Source of the DNA: Bradyrhizobium tropiciagri
GTDB lineage: Bacteria > Pseudomonadota > Alphaproteobacteria > Rhizobiales > Xanthobacteraceae
DNA length: 64,000 nt
Assembly (NCBI RefSeq): GCF_018130545.1
Contig: NZ_JAFCKF010000007.1
Span: forward strand, 62,001-126,000
Direction of reading: 5' to 3'
Shown: piece after piece, positions 35,277-44,061 of the stretch
How positions within the stretch are numbered: the stretch's first letter is position 1
Layout of the letters: every line of letters begins with the position of its first letter
Made by a program: the position numbers and the translations under genes
The notes under the pieces: generated by a model
The model's input: the letters and a program-made list of their open reading frames with translations, nothing else
The model's database searches: none
What the model was told of the DNA's origin: nothing

Positions 35277-36505
35277 TTATCGCTGAAACTCGCCGCTGAG
35301 CACCTCACCGAAGAGGCTCCAGTGTTCACCTTCGAACCGCATCAGCTGCAGCTGTTCGATAGGGGCATGGCCATCGGGGCCGGTATTGACCTTGATTCCC
35401 GGCAGCAGGCTGCCCTGCTCAAGATTTCTTAAGCTTGCAGCCTGCTTCATCAGATTGTCGCGGGTCATTTCATCACCACAACGGCACAAGACCTCCGCCA
35501 TCGTCAGGCCGATGTTGTAACCGGTCATTGCGGAGCTGTCGCCCCGGCTCACCTCGGGCAGATATTTGGCGAGGAATTGATGATAAGCCATCATTCCCGG
35601 ATCGCTGTCCCACCTTGGCTCGGTTGGGTCCTTCACGTAGGCAGCAGAAATGACACCTTGCGCATTTTCGAGTCCCGCGGGCCGGATCACATTGGCGCCA
35701 TTGAGATGCTAACGTTGGACACGAATTGGAGGGGCTCCAGTTTAGCTCAGAGGCCTTCTTGATCGCCTGCGCCGCAAACTTCGGTGTTGAACAATTGACG
35801 AAGATATCTGCACCTAACGACTTCATCTTGGCGATGCTCAATCGTCGGCTGGGTTACCTCGTAAGGTTCTTCGGCGACGACCATGGAGACTCGTCCGTCA
35901 AGACCGTCGTGCAGCCCCCTTAGATAGTCTTTCCCGAGGTCGTTGTTTCGGTAGAGCACTGCGATCTCGCCATTCGGCCGCAGACTTAGAATGTATTTTG
36001 CGTAGATGCTCGCTTCGGCCCGGTAACTGGGCAGATATCCGATGGTCCAGGGAAAATGCTTCGGATCATTCCATCGCGTTGCGCCGCTGACGAGGAAGAG
36101 ATGGGGCACCTTCCTCGCGTTTAGATATTTCTGGGTTGCGCCGTTCGGAGCTGTTCCCAGGACCGCGAACATAGCCAACATTTCGTCATTCTCGACGAGC
36201 TTACGCGCCTGCTCCACCGTCTTGGCTGGATTGTATCCGTCGTCATACGAAATGTACTTGATCCTGCGCCCGTTTATTCCTCCCTATTCGTTAAACATAC
36301 GGAAGAAGGCGGCCTGCACTTTTCCAACGCTGGCGAAGGCGGAAGCGGGACCGCTATAGGGCACGATATTGCCGAGCTTAATTTCGGCATCGCCGACACC
36401 GACATCGTGCTTCCGCTGAGTGTCAGCCGATTGAGCCTGAGCACAGAACGCGACACCTAGGGAGGCAAGCAGAAGGGAGCGCCCCGATACGCGATCAGCC
36501 AACAC
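35277..36505 (-). pseudogene. Branched-chain amino acid-type ABC binding protein, multiply broken
   Basis: A LivK/BraC-like periplasmic protein can be pieced together. The signal peptide and N-terminus (GTG at 36505 or TTG at 36502; SLLLASLGVAFCAQAQS, IKLGNIVPYSGPASAF) are followed by an in-frame TAG after FRMFNE near 36284 and then by GGINGRRIKYISYDDGYNP in the same frame. A frameshift at about 35840 leads to AKMKSLGADIFVNCSTPKF. Further shifts at about 35710-35730 lead to IRPAGLENAQGVISAAYV. No permease or ATPase genes are present here. Two TetR B-type palindromes lie about 110-145 bases upstream. Confidence 0.85.
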
Positions 36506-36611
36506 AAGCCTCCCATACGTGAACTATAGGACAAGCTGCGAATAGGCATTGAGGCGGGCCGGGCGCGACAAACATCGCGCACTACCATGCCATCTACGTC
36601 AATAGCGCAAG

Positions 36612-36627
36612 TTGCACATGTGTACAA
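36612..36627. promoter_or_regulatory. Operator-like palindrome TTGCACA-TG-TGTACAA
   Basis: Seven-base arms with one mismatch. It shares the GCACA-NN-TGT core with the sites at 31973 and 32002 and lies upstream of the binding-protein pseudogene. Confidence 0.6.
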
Positions 36628-36635
36628 TTATAAAT

Positions 36636-36651
36636 TTGCACATTTGTGCGA
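36636..36651. promoter_or_regulatory. Operator-like palindrome TTTGCACATTTGTGCGAG
   Basis: Core GCACA-TT-TGTGC, perfect five-base arms. It starts 24 bases from the previous site. The pair places the 36.5-32.8 kb operon in the presumed TetR B regulon. Confidence 0.65.
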
Positions 36652-36707
36652 GTTTGTCGCCATGCAGTTTTTTGCAGTTTGGGGGAGCTAGTCTGCTCCG
36701 CGTTTTT

Positions 36708-37613
36708 CTAACCCAACCGCGCCAAAAAGATGCCGGCAATGACGACTATTCCTCCAATGATTTGACCAGTCGATAAGGGCTCCGCTAGGAGGGCCCACGC
36801 CAGAATGGCGGCCACCACCGGCTGGATCAGAAGTGTAAGCGATGAGAACGTCGCCGGCAGCCAAGCGAGCGCATAGGTAATCAGGCTCTGGCCACCTGCG
36901 TGACTAATCCAGGCAAGACCAAGCACGATGACCCAGCCGGCGAGTGTCCACGGCACGATCGTGGGATCGACGACCAAGGCGAGCGCCAGCGTGCACAGCG
37001 CCGCGGAGGTCGTGCTCCAAAGCATGATCGTGGTCGTCGCGTAGATTTCCCGCGCGCGACCAAGCAACAGGATGTAGCCGGCATAAAGAGCTGCCGCCGA
37101 CAAAGCCACCGCGTCCCCTCTAAAATCTCCGCCCCCGATTGCGGCCGGCCCGCCTTTCAAAACAACGATGCCGACGATTGACAGGGCGAGCCCGGTCAGA
37201 AAAGTGGTGCCTATTTTCTGACGTAGCACCAGCCAACTGAACAACGTCACGAATATCGGCGTCATATTTACGAGCAAGGTCGAGTTCGCGACAGAAGTCA
37301 TGTGAAGCGAAATGTGCCAGGTCGCAAGTTCGGCCGCGAGGAACACGCCCGGCAGCGTCACGGTGACATATTCGCCCAGCCGACGTGGTATCTTCGTGGA
37401 CGTGTCGCTCGCCTTGGCACGGCTGAACAATACCAGCAGCGGAATGAGCGCCAGGGCCAGCCGCCAGAAGGCCGTCGAGACGGCGCTCACTTCGGAGACA
37501 CGGACGAAGATGGGCGAGCAACCAATGGCTGCCCCGCCGAGGACGAGGGCCGGCAGAGCCCTACGGTGGCCGCTGGACGATGATGATGCGGATACGGTCG
37601 ATGTGGTCACCAT
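36708..37613 (-). CDS. EamA/DMT-family transporter
   Basis: The protein of about 301 residues has ten predicted hydrophobic segments in two EamA repeats and PIFVRVSEVSAVSTAFWRLALAL near the N-terminus, typical of the drug/metabolite superfamily. Such proteins export amino acids or related metabolites through the inner membrane. ATG at 37613 is chosen; a GTG two codons earlier is also possible. It is 49 bases downstream of a second EamA gene and downstream of a cystathionine beta-lyase-like gene, which hints at sulfur or amino-acid export. Confidence 0.87.
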   Translation of the reverse strand: MVTTSTVSASSSSSGHRRALPALVLGGAAIGCSPIFVRVSEVSAVSTAFWRLALALIPLLVLFSRAKASDTSTKIPRRLGEYVTVTLPGVFLAAELATWHISLHMTSVANSTLLVNMTPIFVTLFSWLVLRQKIGTTFLTGLALSIVGIVVLKGGPAAIGGGDFRGDAVALSAAALYAGYILLLGRAREIYATTTIMLWSTTSAALCTLALALVVDPTIVPWTLAGWVIVLGLAWISHAGGQSLITYALAWLPATFSSLTLLIQPVVAAILAWALLAEPLSTGQIIGGIVVIAGIFLARLG

Positions 37614-37662
37614 TATCACTTTCTAGATTGCTTCGCCCGGGATTAAGCCGATGGAGCGCCGC

Positions 37663-38580
37663 TCACGATGAGGCGGGCTCCTCTGCCGGCTCCTTCCCGA
37701 GCCCCTTTAGGATATGCGGGACAACCGTCATGCCGGAGGCAGCGAGAAGGATCGCTGCAGTCCCAACTAGTTGCAGCGGCTGAAGGCGGTGATTAAGGGC
37801 GATGTAGTCGACCACAATTGCCGCGACCGGGTAGATGAACGAAAGCGCGCCGATGACATGCGTCTGGAGCTTCTGATAAGCGCTATAGAGGAGCACGTAG
37901 ACCACCCCGGTGCCCACAACGCCGAAGATCGCGATCAGCGTCCAGGCATGCGCGCTTGCCGGTGGATTGGCGAAATTGGCGAACGGCAGGAGCACCACCG
38001 CCCCGATCGTGATCTGAATGAGCGCGATCAGGTGGGGACGAACCCCTTTCAATTTCATCGTCAGGATCGCGACCAGGGCGTAGCAGAAGGCCGCACCGAA
38101 GGACATTAAAACACCGGTCAGATAGTCGGAGCCGCCCTTGTCGCCGCCGGGCTTGCCTTGAACGATCAAAATCATGCCGACGAATGCGATGACCAGCCAC
38201 GCCATGTGGCCGAACGTGACTTTTTCTTTGAATAGTAGGGCCCCGAGGCCAACCAGAATAAAGGGCTGGGTGTGGTAGACAGCGGTTGCAATCGAAATCG
38301 ACGCTCGCGATAAGGATCCGAACAACAACAGCCAGCCCGTTGTTAGGACGACGCCAGCGAGCGCGGCGATACCGGCCTGGCGCAGCGAGATCGCACCTCG
38401 GCGCAACAATCCCAACGCCCAGCAGGCGACGAGAAGCGTGATCGCCCCGAGCAGGCAACGCCAGAAAATAACGTCGAGCACAGGCACACCGGACGCGACG
38501 ACGAGCCAACCGGCGGTTCCGAAGATCAATTGCGCGGCAATCATTTCGACGATCCCGCGCCAATACTGCGTGTTTGTCAT
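37663..38580 (-). CDS. EamA/DMT-family transporter
   Basis: The 305-residue membrane protein has ten predicted transmembrane segments in two EamA halves (MIAAQLIFGTAGWLVVASGV; SISIATAVYHTQPFILVGLG; ALSFIYPVAAIVVDYIALNH). It is a second inner-membrane exporter and only distantly similar to its neighbour. It lies 138 bases after the PLP lyase gene on the same strand. Tandem EamA genes could work separately or as a pair; the substrate is unknown. Confidence 0.87.
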   Translation of the reverse strand: MTNTQYWRGIVEMIAAQLIFGTAGWLVVASGVPVLDVIFWRCLLGAITLLVACWALGLLRRGAISLRQAGIAALAGVVLTTGWLLLFGSLSRASISIATAVYHTQPFILVGLGALLFKEKVTFGHMAWLVIAFVGMILIVQGKPGGDKGGSDYLTGVLMSFGAAFCYALVAILTMKLKGVRPHLIALIQITIGAVVLLPFANFANPPASAHAWTLIAIFGVVGTGVVYVLLYSAYQKLQTHVIGALSFIYPVAAIVVDYIALNHRLQPLQLVGTAAILLAASGMTVVPHILKGLGKEPAEEPASS

Positions 38581-38599
38581 TGTATCTTTCCATCGATAC

Positions 38600-38619
38600 G
38601 CGCTGGCCTTAGCCAGCGC
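38600..38619. other. Hairpin GCGCTGGC-CTTA-GCCAGCGC in the lyase/transporter gap
   Basis: Perfect 8-bp stem with a four-base loop, 20 bases upstream of the EamA start and followed by A7 on the plus strand. The A-run is on the wrong side for a terminator of the leftward lyase gene. It might form in the leader of the EamA mRNA. No known riboswitch consensus was recognised. Confidence 0.35.
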
Positions 38620-38718
38620 GGCAAAAAAACGAGCGTTAGGCGACAGCGGGCAGCGCCCGTTGCTGTTGCCTCGGGAAAATGTGACGTCACGGGTCGGCGC
38701 GACGGTCCTGGATGAGAG

Positions 38719-39894
38719 TTAGGCGGCGACTTCGTCGCGCTGCTGGATTCGGCCGAGGGCTTGCTCAAGATCCGCGATGAGATCGCACGGCTCTTCCAGG
38801 CCGACGTTAAGCCGCACGAGGCGCCCGCCGTAGTCCTTCCCGGGCCGGTCGAGTTTGGGATAGAGGATCGCCAAGGCGGTAACGCCGCCCCAACTAAAGC
38901 CGATTTTGAAGAGCTTCAAATTATCGACGAAGGCTTCGACCTGGCTGGGGTCAATCTCCCGGCCGAACAGGATCGAGAACACACTGGCCGATCCCGTGAA
39001 ATCACGCTGCCACAACTTGTGGCCCGGGCACGAAGGCAGCGCCGGATGGAATACCGCCTCGATGTCCGGCTGCTCCGCCAGCCAACGGGCGACCTGGAGC
39101 GTCGATGCTTCGAGCCGCTCCAGCCGCACGCCGAGCGTTTGCAGGCCGCGCAAGGCAAGGCTCGCATCGTCGGGAGAGACGGCCATGCCGAGCTGCTTCG
39201 ACGCGGGACCAACCGCTTCGTAAGCCTTCTGCGTTCCGACCGACACCGTGCCGAGCAGGAGGTCGCTATGACCTCCGACATATTTGGTCAGCGCCTGCAT
39301 GCTGACGTCGACGCCATGCGCAAAGGCATCGAAGAGCACACCTGCCGCATAGGTGTTATCGAGCGCCACCGGCGCGCCACGCGCATGGGCCGCTTTCACA
39401 ATGGCCGGCACGTCCTGCACCTCCATCGTCACGGATCCCGGGCTTTCGGTCCAAATCAGTGCGGTGTTCTCGCGGATGAGGCTGGATATCTCTGCACCAA
39501 TCAACGGGTCATAGGCCTCGACCTCGATGTTGAGACCACTGAGAAGACCGTCCGCGAGTTCGCGGTTCGGGCCGTAGGCCGTGACCGGTACAAGCGCATG
39601 GCTGCCAGCCTTGCAGAATGCAAAATAGATCAGCGCGATTGCGGCCTGACCACCAGGCACGACGAAACTGTGGCGCGCACCCTCGATCTCCGCGACGCGC
39701 GCTCCAAGCTCCAGCACTGTGGGACTGCCATAGAGGCCGTAGGTATAGCCGACCTCGCTCTGCCGCCAATCGTCGGCCGCATCGGCCTGCCGCTCGAACA
39801 CAACTGTCGAGCCACGATAGGTCGGCGTCACCAGCGAACGAAATCCCGAGGGGGCTTGAGCGGTGGGATGAACGAGTTTCGAGCGCCAATGCAT
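38719..39894 (-). CDS. metC: Cystathionine beta-lyase-like PLP enzyme
   Basis: The 391-residue Cys/Met-metabolism PLP enzyme has VTPTYRGSTVVFE, YTYGLYGSPT, the PLP-contact region VPGGQAAIALIYFAF, and the Schiff-base Lys in ALTKYVGGHSDLLLG. Family members cleave cystathionine to homocysteine, pyruvate and ammonia, or act on related thioethers. ATG at 39894 (MHWRSKLVHP) fits the family; the longer in-frame start would add 32 residues. The two EamA exporters downstream suggest a physiological role beyond methionine synthesis. The symbol is a family-level call. Confidence 0.82.
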   Translation of the reverse strand: MHWRSKLVHPTAQAPSGFRSLVTPTYRGSTVVFERQADAADDWRQSEVGYTYGLYGSPTVLELGARVAEIEGARHSFVVPGGQAAIALIYFAFCKAGSHALVPVTAYGPNRELADGLLSGLNIEVEAYDPLIGAEISSLIRENTALIWTESPGSVTMEVQDVPAIVKAAHARGAPVALDNTYAAGVLFDAFAHGVDVSMQALTKYVGGHSDLLLGTVSVGTQKAYEAVGPASKQLGMAVSPDDASLALRGLQTLGVRLERLEASTLQVARWLAEQPDIEAVFHPALPSCPGHKLWQRDFTGSASVFSILFGREIDPSQVEAFVDNLKLFKIGFSWGGVTALAILYPKLDRPGKDYGGRLVRLNVGLEEPCDLIADLEQALGRIQQRDEVAA

Positions 39895-40147
39895 GACGGT
39901 TGGCTCCTGGGTATCAACAATGGGTATGCCAAGAGCCACGTCATTCCTTGTGGATACATCCGACGACAGCGACCGTCTTTTCTCCGGCAAGAGAGAATCT
40001 ATTGCATCTAGAGCGAGAAGTTTGCGCTATTCTCAGCCATAAAATGAGATTTTTTCTCACTCGGCTTTTACGCGGACGCAACGCTCGCTGGCGCCGATAA
40101 GACCCTTCCGCTAGCGCTGGATGCGGAATCCCGCCAGCGCGGCGCCT

Positions 40148-41977
40148 TTAGCCGCCGATGACGAGATCGCTCGTCGGTACCGCGCAGCACGTCAGCACTT
40201 CTTGCGGCGCCAAGGGAAATGGCGGTTCGGTCAGATGAAACACCGTGCCCTGCCTGACCGTCTGCCGGCATGCTCCGCAGACGCCGGCGCGGCAGTTGGC
40301 CGGCAGCGCAAGCCCCGCATCCTCGGCCAGTTCGAGCAGCGTGCCTTTTTCGATCGACCAACTCGCCTCGGCCTCGGCGCCTTCGAATCGGACGGTAAGC
40401 GGTCCCGGAAAGGGTGCGGGCCTGCGCTCGAGTTTAGTCCCCGCGGGCGAGGCGAAGCGCTCGCTGTGGATCGCTGCCACCCGCGCGCCGGCGCCTTGCG
40501 CAAATACCTGTATGTCGTTCATGAACGGCTGAGGACCGCAAATGAAAATCTCCGTGTCCTCCAAGGCCATTCCGTCGAACGCCTCGGCCCCGATTCGCCC
40601 GGCGTGCGCGTCCGGAGGAGCCGGGCTCTCCGCGCGGCTCAGGTAGAGCCGACAGCGCACATTGGGCAGACCATCGGCGAGACGGCGAAGCTCATCCCAG
40701 AGCGCAAGATCATCGGGCCCGCGAGCGCTGTGCAGGACGTCCACCTTGCGCTCCACATCGCCGCTTTCGGCAAGGGCGCGAAGAATTGCCGTCATGGGCG
40801 TGATGCCAATGCCGGCGCTGACCAGCACCAGCGGCGACGCGTCCTCAGCGAGATGGAAGCGCCCGAAGGGGCCGGAGATCAGCACATGGCCGCCCACAGT
40901 GGCCGTGTCGTGGATATAGCTAGAGACACCCTGCGGCCTGCCCTCGTTCTTGACGCTGATGCGCAGAAGGTCGTTCTCGACCCCGGAGATCGTATAGGAG
41001 CGCCAGGCAGGCTCTCTGCCCTCCGCCGCGAAATGCACGCGAATGTGCTGCCCCGGCTTCGGATGCGCCCGCACCGCTGCGATCGGATCCTTCATCCAAA
41101 GGGAAACGGTGGAAGCACTCTCGTCCACACGCTTGACGACCTCGGCATAGCGTGGCCAGTCATGAGGCGCCGGCGGATTTGGATTGGCAGCGCCCGTGAC
41201 AATCGCGTCGACGGCCGACCCCAGATCGAGGATGGCATCGCCGGCGCGGACTCGGCCCGACTTCACAACACGCGCGTACATGCCGCAGAAAATGTGCCCC
41301 TCCTGCAGGGCAAGGAGCGCCGGCATGTTGATATCAACTTCGCCCGTCGTCGGATTGACTGACGTCGCCTTGCAGCGATCGATCGGGCGGATCACCTCCA
41401 ATTCCGCGTCGCCTATGCGAACGCGCCGCCCGATCAGCTTCCACTCAGACCATGCGGCAAGCCCCGCAACGTAGAAATTGGCCCGAAACCGCAAAGGGTC
41501 GACCTCGCGCCCGGCCTTGCGGGAGAGGTCAGCAATCGTTTCGACGTTGATGATCGAGATTGCAGCGTCGTCATAGTCCCACCAGCCGAGATCGCGGTGC
41601 CGACGTGACAATTGAGGCGGGTGCGCTCCAGTTGCGGGAAACCACGAGGCGATCTCGGTGTTTGCGTGCTCGACAGAAAGCGCACTCGCCAGGTCGACGG
41701 CGATCGTTCGGCCATGTGGAGAAGTAACGACGAGCGATTGCGTATCGTCCTGGAAGTCGATCCCGAATAGCGGCAGCCCCTCGTTCTTCGTCATTCGGAC
41801 GAAGCCCTGGCAGGGGGACCAGCCAGTCGTCGAAATCGCGGCCGATCCATTCGTGACACCCATGAAACGATCGAACGGAAGTCCTTCACCGGGCAATAAG
41901 GATGCGCCGGAAAGGCGCCGTCCGGCGAACCCTTTCACCGGGTATCGGTAGATGGATTGAAGATACGCCTTGCTCAT
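40148..41977 (-). CDS. MOSC domain-ferredoxin reductase-2Fe-2S fusion (YcbX-like)
   Basis: The 609-residue protein has four parts. The MOSC N-terminal barrel (about 1-100, YLQSIYRYPVKGFAG) and the MOSC domain (about 120-270, with RFRANFYVAGL and IRPIDRCKATSVNPTTGEVD) are related to Mo-cofactor sulfurases. Next is a ferredoxin-reductase-type FAD/NAD module (about 290-510, RSYTISGVEND, LVSAGIGITPMTAIL). The C-terminal 2Fe-2S domain has the Cys cluster in NCRAGVCGACRQ plus a last Cys in TCCAVP. Related enzymes reduce N-hydroxylated compounds through a Mo cofactor or act as oxygenase reductases. ATG at 41977 is the natural start. Confidence 0.85.
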   Translation of the reverse strand: MSKAYLQSIYRYPVKGFAGRRLSGASLLPGEGLPFDRFMGVTNGSAAISTTGWSPCQGFVRMTKNEGLPLFGIDFQDDTQSLVVTSPHGRTIAVDLASALSVEHANTEIASWFPATGAHPPQLSRRHRDLGWWDYDDAAISIINVETIADLSRKAGREVDPLRFRANFYVAGLAAWSEWKLIGRRVRIGDAELEVIRPIDRCKATSVNPTTGEVDINMPALLALQEGHIFCGMYARVVKSGRVRAGDAILDLGSAVDAIVTGAANPNPPAPHDWPRYAEVVKRVDESASTVSLWMKDPIAAVRAHPKPGQHIRVHFAAEGREPAWRSYTISGVENDLLRISVKNEGRPQGVSSYIHDTATVGGHVLISGPFGRFHLAEDASPLVLVSAGIGITPMTAILRALAESGDVERKVDVLHSARGPDDLALWDELRRLADGLPNVRCRLYLSRAESPAPPDAHAGRIGAEAFDGMALEDTEIFICGPQPFMNDIQVFAQGAGARVAAIHSERFASPAGTKLERRPAPFPGPLTVRFEGAEAEASWSIEKGTLLELAEDAGLALPANCRAGVCGACRQTVRQGTVFHLTEPPFPLAPQEVLTCCAVPTSDLVIGG

Positions 41978-42205
41978 CGCTGGACCCGCCGGATTGTGTT
42001 TGAAGAATGCCGGAGCTGGCGAGACCAGTCTCGATTCCGGTGCCCCCAAGGCTCGGGCCTACGCGCATTGTCCAAGGGTGTGCCACAGCGCCAACGTTAG
42101 AATATATTGCGACGGCCAAGATAAGTGCGCTCGAAATCGGATGCCTATTCGAGAATTTTTATCGCCCAAGCAAATCGCTGTGACCGATATCGTCGGCCGG
42201 CGCGC

Positions 42206-43420
42206 TCATCCGGTCGACCCAAGCGCACCATTTATCGCGTCCGCCAGCCTATCGATGTCGGCGTTGGGGTTTGCCGCGACGTTACGCAGCCATGGCGTAT
42301 TGTCCAGGAAGGTCACGGACGCGAACCCGTTGGGCAGTCGCGCGTGAAACTCCAATGTGTCGACCGGCGAGCGGGGTCGCCATACGACGACCCCCGTCTC
42401 TGGTTGCCCGCGGAGTTCGAGTTTCTCGTTCCCTGCGATGAATTCGGCCAGACGGGCGGCCAAGGCCACGCAATATTCGATGCGGCTCGCCAGCCCTGAC
42501 CGACCCCAGGCCATCAGCGTCGCAAGCAGCGGGACCGCCGCGGCGCCATGCGATCCTTGAATGCCGATATTCGGGGCTGCGAGATAAGCGCCGCCGAAGC
42601 TGATCGCTGCGTGAGATGCCTCGACGTCCCGAAAGAAAATCAGACCGGCTTCCTTCGGTTGGAACAACCATTTGTGCGCGGAAACCGCGACAGAATCGGC
42701 GCGCTCCAGACCTTGGAGCCGATCGGCGAAGGCTGTGGTCAGGCGCAAAGGACCGGCCCAGGCTGCGTCAACATGGGTCCACGCCGCTCGACCTGCCAGG
42801 TCCAGCGGGTCGATCGCGCCGGTGCTGGTTGTCCCTGCCGTGAGAACCAAAGCAGCATCTCGCAGATCACCGATCGGTACATCTGCATTTATCGCGCCCG
42901 ACGCCGTTGATGGGAGGGTTCGGTAGCGCAAGCCCAAGAGATGAGCGGCTTTGGCTATGGACAGATGCGCGCCTTCTCCCGCGACGACTTCGGTGATCCG
43001 GGTGCGCTCTCGCGCCGCCCATAAGGCCGTGATGTTGGCGAGCGTAGAACCTGACGTCATATGCCCGCCCGACATACCGAAATAGGGCGCGAGCCACGCG
43101 ATCACACGCTGCTCGATATCGCGAGCAACGGGGGCGGTTGCGGGATGGAGGAGATTCTGGTTGAGCGACACATTCCAGAGCGCGGCGGCCCATGTCACCC
43201 AAGGCGTTGGGGGATCCATGTGGGCAAAGGTGGTGTCCGCGCCAAGCCGGCTGGCGCCGGCGAGGACGAGAGGGGCAAGAGCATCGAGGGCCTGCCTAGC
43301 TCCGATCCCGTCCTCCGGCAGATCAGTCCCCAGGCCGGGGTCGCAATAGTCGCCTGGCGCGCCCATCAGCGCGATTGCCTGCTGCAGCCCTTGCTGATTT
43401 GTCGAAAATTCAGAATCCAC
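42206..43420 (-). CDS. PLP-dependent decarboxylase (group II amino acid decarboxylase family)
   Basis: The 404-residue protein resembles aromatic-L-amino-acid/glutamate decarboxylases. GHMTSGSTLANITALWAARE lies in the PLP region, HVDAAWAGPLRL gives the Asp that holds the pyridine nitrogen, and SAHKWLFQPKEAG has the Schiff-base Lys. GTG at 43420 is chosen because GGAGG lies six bases upstream; the frame is open back to a TTG at 43474. It is separated from both neighbours and has no visible partner gene, so the amino acid substrate is unknown. Confidence 0.83.
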   Translation of the reverse strand: MDSEFSTNQQGLQQAIALMGAPGDYCDPGLGTDLPEDGIGARQALDALAPLVLAGASRLGADTTFAHMDPPTPWVTWAAALWNVSLNQNLLHPATAPVARDIEQRVIAWLAPYFGMSGGHMTSGSTLANITALWAARERTRITEVVAGEGAHLSIAKAAHLLGLRYRTLPSTASGAINADVPIGDLRDAALVLTAGTTSTGAIDPLDLAGRAAWTHVDAAWAGPLRLTTAFADRLQGLERADSVAVSAHKWLFQPKEAGLIFFRDVEASHAAISFGGAYLAAPNIGIQGSHGAAAVPLLATLMAWGRSGLASRIEYCVALAARLAEFIAGNEKLELRGQPETGVVVWRPRSPVDTLEFHARLPNGFASVTFLDNTPWLRNVAANPNADIDRLADAINGALGSTG

Positions 43421-43533
43421 CTTTGCCTCCGAGTTTGGAGCTTTCCAATATCTGTTCGCCACACCGGGCGCCAATGCCGTTCCCTATTCAAGACCACCGG
43501 ATTGCTTCCCAGCCAGTGCTGACCTGATGTTTA

Positions 43534-43760
43534 TTCGGCTATCCGGATTTCGGTGTTGGATTCGAAGCCAACCGACGTTTTCCGAACTATCTCGCTTCGT
43601 CTCGCCGACGCTGACCGGCCGGCAATGAGCCCGTCTTGCTGGCGTCGGCCGAGCCGTCGCACCGCAATGCCGCCGAGATGGCGGTCTCCGGATTCCGAAA
43701 GTGTAAGCCTCGGATGCGGGCGAATAACGCCAAGCTTCGACGCTTTGATGGCGAATGGCC
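43534..43760. repeat. Diverged unidentified repeat, copy 2 of 3
   Basis: It begins TTCGGCTATCCGG and is the longest and least decayed copy. On the minus strand it can be read as a peptide ending TSVGFESNTEIRIAE with a stop at its edge, which suggests the 3' end of an old transposase or insertion-sequence gene. The part of the gap 43421-44061 outside this repeat and the TnpA fragments holds no gene. Confidence 0.6.
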
Positions 43761-43862
43761 GCGCCCGGAGCGCTCCAACCGCGGATAATGCGAAGAGCTG
43801 GAGCTCATTCACACAGTAATCTGATTAGCCAAGACCTTCCACAAAACCGGCTTGACCCTCTT

Positions 43863-43904
43863 GCGCGCCTCGACCCGACCCTTCAGGGCCGGGTCGAGGC
43901 GCGC
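43863..43904. repeat. Long hairpin with CCCT-TC-AGGG core
   Basis: Perfect 15-bp arms, GCGCGCCTCGACCCG against CGGGTCGAGGCGCGC, enclose A-CCCT-TC-AGGG-C. The stop codon of the TnpA fragment lies in the loop. Read in the direction of tnpA, the core is CCCTGAAGGG, the same as in the hairpin at 48315. It is probably the right-end hairpin of an IS200/IS605 element. Confidence 0.65.
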
Positions 43905-43999
43905 GGCTGGTTCTCGATATACTGTCGTACGATGGCAATCAGCGCCCCTCCGCAGGAGGCGGCAAAGTAACTTGGACTCCAGATGACGGCCTTGCACGT
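43883..43999 (-). pseudogene. IS200-type TnpA, C-terminal fragment
   Basis: The reverse strand reads VIWSPSYFAASCGGALIAI and then VRQYIENQ, followed by six residues and a stop. This is the ordinary C-terminus of IS200/IS605 Y1 transposases, in which the YIENQ helix lies near the end. Only this end remains. Confidence 0.8.
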
Positions 44000-44045
44000 C
44001 CATCTCGTGTTCGTGACCAAGTATAGGCGAAGTGTCCTCAGCGAT
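43983..44045 (+). pseudogene. IS200-type TnpA, N-terminal fragment in opposite orientation
   Basis: The forward strand reads M-T-A-L-H-V-H-L-V-F-V-T-K-Y-R-R-S-V-L-S-D, the conserved start of IS200 TnpA (HLVFVTKYRRKVF in family members). It abuts the C-terminal fragment head to head on the other strand, so two elements or a rearranged one decayed here. Confidence 0.7.
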
Positions 44046-44061
44046 CGAAGCAATCGATACC

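Noticed and set aside
38600-38619. Rho-independent terminator after the lyase gene
   Set aside because: The A7 run follows the hairpin on the plus strand; a leftward gene would need T residues after the stem on the minus strand.
38600-38700. SAM riboswitch before the EamA/lyase genes
   Set aside because: No SAM-II or other SAM riboswitch consensus could be recognised; only simple stems are present.
38761-40011. 416-codon plus-strand open frame over the PLP lyase gene
   Set aside because: It is longer than many real genes but lies exactly antisense to an enzyme with all PLP motifs, and its translation is Arg/His-rich without family features.
40121-41362. 413-codon plus-strand open frame over the MOSC-reductase gene
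   Set aside because: Antisense shadow. The minus-strand product has clear MOSC, flavin and 2Fe-2S motifs.
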